From NCBI GenBank assembly GCA_018713255.1, contig DVFL01000017.1, forward strand, positions 25,200 to 89,199: a stretch of 64,000 nt of DNA, written 5' to 3'. Below, in pieces: positions 61,328 to 64,000 of this stretch (position 1 is the first letter of the stretch; the number at the start of each line of letters is the position of its first letter). The DNA comes from Candidatus Cottocaccamicrobium excrementipullorum. GTDB lineage: Bacteria > Bacillota > Clostridia > Lachnospirales > Lachnospiraceae. The translations under genes and the position numbers were made by a program. The notes beneath the pieces were generated by a model. The model made no database searches. It was not told the DNA's origin and saw only the letters and a list, made by a program, of their open reading frames with translations.

Positions 61328-62193
61328 GAAAGACCAAAGAATTAGTTCAGGATCTTCCTCTCTCTGAGCTGCATCCGTTCAAAAATCACCCTTTTCGAGT
61401 GGTCGATGATGAAGCCATGCAGCACACTGTAGAAAGTGTGGCACGTTTTGGTGTATTGGCTCCAGCTCTTGCCCGACCCAGACCGAAAGGCGGTTATGAA
61501 CTGATAGCAGGTCACCGACGCATGAGGGCTTCGGAACTGGCTGGACTGGAAACTATGCCTGTGATTGTCCGGCAAATGGATGATGATACCGCCACCATTG
61601 CTATGGTGGATTCTAATCTCCAAAGGGAAACACTTCTTCCCAGTGAGCGGGCATTTGCATACAAGATGAAGATGGAGGCGATAAAACACCAGGGAGAACG
61701 GACAGATTTAACTTCCGGCCAAGTTGGCCGGAAGTTAAACGGTAAAGAATCCAGAGAGATAATTGCAGCTCAAACTGGAGAAAGTGCTCGTCAGGTTCAG
61801 CGTTATATTAACTTGACCAATCTGATCCCAGAACTATTAGAAATGGTCGATAAAAATGAAATTGCTTTCAATCCCGCTGTGGAATTATCTTTCCTGAAAA
61901 AAGAAGAGCAGAAGGGATTCCTGAGTGCTATGGATTATGGGGGCGGCTGCGCTCCATCCGTCTCTCAGGCTCAGCGAATCAAAAAACTCAGTCAAGCCGG
62001 GTTATGCACTCAGGAGGCTATGAATATAATTATGGATGAGGAAAAAAAGGGAGAACTGGATACCGTTACCCTTAAAAATGATGTACTTCGGAAATTCTTT
62101 CCTAGCTCCTATACCCCTAAACAGATGCAGGACACGATTATCCGGTTGCTGGAGCAATGGCAGAAAAGGCGGCAGCGGGAACTGTCAAAATAA
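61324..62193 (+). CDS. ParB-family protein, second copy
   Basis: A 289-residue ParB/RepB-like protein: LHPFKNHPFRVVDDEAM, AGHRRMRASELAGL and DSNLQRETLLPSERAF in the N-terminal domain, then EIIAAQTGESARQVQRYI as HTH and FNPAVELSFLKKEEQ. It is related to the first ParB, but has no ParA partner and is translationally coupled to the PAPS-reductase-like gene. A 14-bp perfect palindrome (61707-61739) sits at the equivalent place to that in the first parB. The role may be regulation or DNA binding linked to the reductase-like enzyme rather than partition. Confidence 0.87.
   Translation: MRKTKELVQDLPLSELHPFKNHPFRVVDDEAMQHTVESVARFGVLAPALARPRPKGGYELIAGHRRMRASELAGLETMPVIVRQMDDDTATIAMVDSNLQRETLLPSERAFAYKMKMEAIKHQGERTDLTSGQVGRKLNGKESREIIAAQTGESARQVQRYINLTNLIPELLEMVDKNEIAFNPAVELSFLKKEEQKGFLSAMDYGGGCAPSVSQAQRIKKLSQAGLCTQEAMNIIMDEEKKGELDTVTLKNDVLRKFFPSSYTPKQMQDTIIRLLEQWQKRRQRELSK
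61707..61739. repeat. Palindrome inside the second parB
   Basis: TTTAACTTCCGGCC (61707-61720), AAGTT centre, GGCCGGAAGTTAAA (61726-61739): 14 bp perfect. It encodes TSGQVGRKL. Against the copy at 57320 the left arm has C for T and the right arm the matching G for A. Confidence 0.75.
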
Positions 62194-62206
62194 AGAGGAG
62201 AACAAT

Positions 62207-62719
62207 ATGTACAAAAAAGAAAAGCTTTCAACTGAAACATTCCCGTCCAATATAAATACAGACCAGATTATTGATGTTATTGGTCAGATGCTGGAAGCGA
62301 TTCAGCACTGCCTGAATGCTGCAAATCTGAATGTTAAGACAGACACAGACCATGAGCTTTTGATGATTGCTGCATGGCCAGGGAAGGGGATACAGGTTAA
62401 AGAAATAAACGAGTGCTTCGAAGTACTGAGCGTTTTTGGTGATACGGATTCGGTTATTCAGGCCCCTGAATGTGATCTGATGATGAGTTACAACGAACGT
62501 CAAGTACTGGAACTGGATGGTAAGGAATACCTAATAGGTCCGGCTATTCTTTATCGTGTAAATTATAACGGAGATGAAATATCCGTAACCGCTAAAGACA
62601 TTTATAACATTCAGCGTATGATTACTCGCCGTACCGTTACACTCTGCGCGGATGGGCGGGAGTTTCCGGCATTGTTATTGGAATCTTTATCAAAAAAGGA
62701 AGGCGATAGACATGAATAA
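62207..62719 (+). CDS. Unknown protein of the conjugative element
   Basis: A 170-residue soluble protein that I do not recognise. It is acidic, with predicted helices at the N-terminus (DQIIDVIGQMLEAIQHCLNA) and alternating strands in the second half (YLIGPAILYRVNYNGDEISV), suggesting a small alpha/beta fold. Start 62207 follows AGAGGAG; a longer frame from 62036 overlaps the ParB gene and is not needed. It overlaps the next gene by 8 bases. Confidence 0.7.
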   Translation: MYKKEKLSTETFPSNINTDQIIDVIGQMLEAIQHCLNAANLNVKTDTDHELLMIAAWPGKGIQVKEINECFEVLSVFGDTDSVIQAPECDLMMSYNERQVLELDGKEYLIGPAILYRVNYNGDEISVTAKDIYNIQRMITRRTVTLCADGREFPALLLESLSKKEGDRHE

Positions 62720-63017
62720 AACAATTGGTGAATTAATTGAGGAAATGCATCAGAAAGCTGGTGCGAAGGAATATCACGGTCATGAATATATGGGACTGGA
62801 GCGTTTTGCGGACGACACCTGCCACATGATTATTTTCGATGTGCTGACCAACGATTCTCCTGTCGGATGGAAAGGGGAACGTACTCGGCTATTTTTGACA
62901 GAAGAAGGATATCGAAAGTCATTAGAAAATCAGAAAAAGGGGCACATCAAAATTCTCAGTCACGCCCATGTATCACACGGGTATTTGCATTACGATAAAA
63001 AAGAGCAGCTTCGATAA
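62712..63017 (+). CDS. Small unknown protein of the conjugative element
   Basis: A 101-residue soluble protein that I do not recognise, beginning MNKTIGELIEEMHQKAGA. It has several His residues (KEYHGHEYMG, SHAHVSHGYLHY) that could bind metal. GGAAGGCGA precedes the ATG at 62712; an in-frame upstream ATG at 62652 falls inside the previous gene and lacks support. A 76-base gap without clear signals separates it from the pcfB-like gene. Confidence 0.65.
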   Translation: MNKTIGELIEEMHQKAGAKEYHGHEYMGLERFADDTCHMIIFDVLTNDSPVGWKGERTRLFLTEEGYRKSLENQKKGHIKILSHAHVSHGYLHYDKKEQLR

Positions 63018-63093
63018 TACACTGCAATAATCCTGTTATTCCTTGTCACCTAATTAATTCTGTCAAATATTCTGTGTATGAGGAGGTGTTTTA

Positions 63094-63582
63094 TTGCAGG
63101 AAGAAGTAGAGAACAGGACATGGAATTTGGCTGTCAGCACGACAAAGCTGACCTTTCGTGCGTTGCTTACAGCATTTCGGCTCTATAAGCAGCATCGTCA
63201 AAATGTAAAAGCAAAAAAAATGTCAGCACAAAAGGAAAAGCCCGTAGGTGAACAGACCATCGGCCAGCTATTAGGCCAGAATCAGGGAGCTACCAATATT
63301 GAAATTGAAAAGACCGATATCCGTGGTTTCAAACGATATTTGGAGAAGTATGGTATTGATTATGCCATCACCAAAGATCCGTCACAGACGCCGCCTCGCT
63401 ATCTGGTGTTTTTTAAAGCCAGGGACGGTGATGCAATGACTGCGGCTTTTAAAGAATATTCTATCTCGTTGCTGCAGAAGCAGAAAAAACCAAGCGTTTT
63501 GAAACAGCTGAATCAATTAAAACAGCTGGTGGCTGCCCTCCCGATAAAGATACGACAGAAGGAACAGGAGCACAATCGATGA
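63094..63582 (+). CDS. PcfB-like conjugation protein
   Basis: A 162-residue protein of the PcfB (DUF3801) kind, which helps the coupling ATPase VirD4/PcfC dock the relaxase complex. Features are RTWNLAVSTTKLTFRALLTA near the start, QTIGQLLGQNQGATNIEI, and DIRGFKRYLEKYGIDYAI with FKARDGDAMTAAFKEY. The start is a TTG at 63094 with GGAGGTGTTTTA before it. It overlaps the virD4 start by 4 bases, the usual arrangement for these partners. Confidence 0.87.
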   Translation: MQEEVENRTWNLAVSTTKLTFRALLTAFRLYKQHRQNVKAKKMSAQKEKPVGEQTIGQLLGQNQGATNIEIEKTDIRGFKRYLEKYGIDYAITKDPSQTPPRYLVFFKARDGDAMTAAFKEYSISLLQKQKKPSVLKQLNQLKQLVAALPIKIRQKEQEHNR

Positions 63583-63887
63583 ATAAGAAAGAATGGAAAC
63601 GATTAGTTATCATAAATATCCCATATCTTGTTCTCAGTCTGGTTGCATCAAATCTTGGAGAAGCGTGGAGGCTGGCAGAAGGTTCCGATATTTCCACAAA
63701 GTTGTTATCATTCTTTACGACAGTGGGACAAGCATTCGTTAATCCCTTTCCCAGTCTCTACCCGGCCGATCTGGCTGTGGGTCTTGTTGCCGGCAGCTTC
63801 GTTCGATTGGCCGTCTATCTGAAGAGTAAAAATGCAAAGAAGTACCGGCATAATGTGGAGTACGGGTCAGCGCGATGGAGTGCATAA
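63579..63887 (+). pseudogene. VirD4/TraG-type coupling protein, N-terminal fragment cut by an insertion
   Basis: Only 102 residues remain: two membrane segments (about 10-28 and 58-82), then KKYRHNVEYGSARWSA and stop. In intact proteins of this family the motif G-S-A-R-W is followed by a long cytoplasmic ATPase with Walker motifs. Here, right after the Trp codon the sequence becomes unrelated, stops two codons later, and a serine recombinase gene begins 48 bases on. The simplest reading is an element inserted at about 63876. If so, transfer of the host element is probably blocked unless the insert leaves. Confidence 0.83.
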
Positions 63888-64000
63888 TCTTAAGTGTAAA
63901 GGAACTCTACATGGACGCACAGGAGGATATGCACATGAATGATTACAACAAAATCACAGCCCTTTACTCCCGTCTTTCCGTAGGGGACGAGGACAGGGAC
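63876..64000 (+). mobile_element. Left end of a nested element carrying a serine recombinase
   Basis: Sequence after the ARW codons of virD4 no longer fits that gene, and a large serine recombinase gene begins at once. The left junction lies near 63873-63880, where a GGA occurs; large serine recombinases of the TnpX/TndX kind favour GA targets. The right end is outside the window. Confidence 0.65.
63935..64000 (+). CDS. Large serine recombinase, N-terminal part
   Basis: The first 22 codons read MNDYNKITALYSRLSVGDED and RD, the conserved start of large serine recombinases (resolvase domain: A-L-Y-x-R-L-S with the catalytic Ser in RLS). The gene runs off the window. AGGAGG lies eight bases upstream of 63935. 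An in-frame ATG at 63911 would add eight residues and has only a weak AAAGGA site. The enzyme likely moves the element that interrupts virD4. Confidence 0.82.
   Translation, partial: MNDYNKITALYSRLSVGDEDRD

Larger units (their letters stand above)
55848..63887 (+). mobile_element. Left part of an integrative conjugative element
   Basis: Same-strand genes parA, parB, DUF5688-like, replication protein, DnaC-like loader, PAPS-reductase-like, second parB, two small unknown genes, pcfB and the start of virD4 form the partition, replication and coupling modules seen in Tn1549/CTn-type elements of Clostridia. The integrase, relaxase and mating-pore genes are not in the window. The exact left end was not found. 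The element is interrupted at virD4 by another one. Confidence 0.82.

Noticed and set aside
1..64000. rRNA, tRNA, CRISPR arrays or known riboswitches
   Set aside because: None could be recognised by eye on either strand; a covariance-model scan would be needed to exclude small ones.

Overview
The window looks like a chromosome segment from a Gram-positive anaerobe of the class Clostridia, most like Lachnospiraceae. The reasons are a moderate G+C content, strong AGGAGG-type ribosome sites, SpoVG, a single-chain AdhE, paired GlgC/GlgD, YesM-type sugar regulation and a Clostridia-type conjugative element. The species cannot be named from the sequence alone. No rRNA, tRNA or CRISPR array was seen.

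Positions 1-28600 are mostly housekeeping: the end of a CwlD-type amidase, a TSCPD protein, mtnN, pgi, an SbcCD-like pair (7809-8885 and 5971-7812), asnS, glgC-glgD, spoVG, a LytTR regulator whose receiver lacks its phosphoacceptor Asp, an FAD dehydrogenase, pth-mfd, adhE with a small-molecule kinase behind it, and a C69 peptidase. At 26117-28594 lies a LytTR regulator followed by two overlapping genes that look like two halves of one histidine kinase.

Positions 28804-43316 hold the most striking locus: eleven same-strand genes carrying six FHA domains, four Ser/Thr kinase domains (one predicted dead), two PP2C phosphatases, one secreted-face von Willebrand A domain, two sets of PASTA repeats and one extracellular region resembling a solute-binding protein. 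Seven of the eleven start with the same short Cys-rich zinc-ribbon-like head. A secreted cell-wall-binding repeat protein follows. I read this as a membrane phospho-signalling system that couples several kinds of extracellular sensor to FHA readers, with phosphatases as the off switch. I do not recognise it as a named system.

Positions 44352-52402 are a sugar-uptake locus: an ABC importer without its own ATPase, a YesM-type kinase, a YesN-type regulator broken by two small indels, and a GH28 (polygalacturonase-like) enzyme, which suggests pectin or galacturonide use. A MarR/MFS efflux pair and a secreted YHYH protein follow.

From about 55.8 kb to the end is the beginning of an integrative conjugative element: parA, parB, a DUF5688-like protein, a replication protein, a DnaC-like loader, a PAPS-reductase-like protein, a second ParB, PcfB and VirD4. 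The virD4 gene is cut off after about 100 codons by what looks like a second mobile element, whose serine recombinase starts at 63935 and runs off the window.
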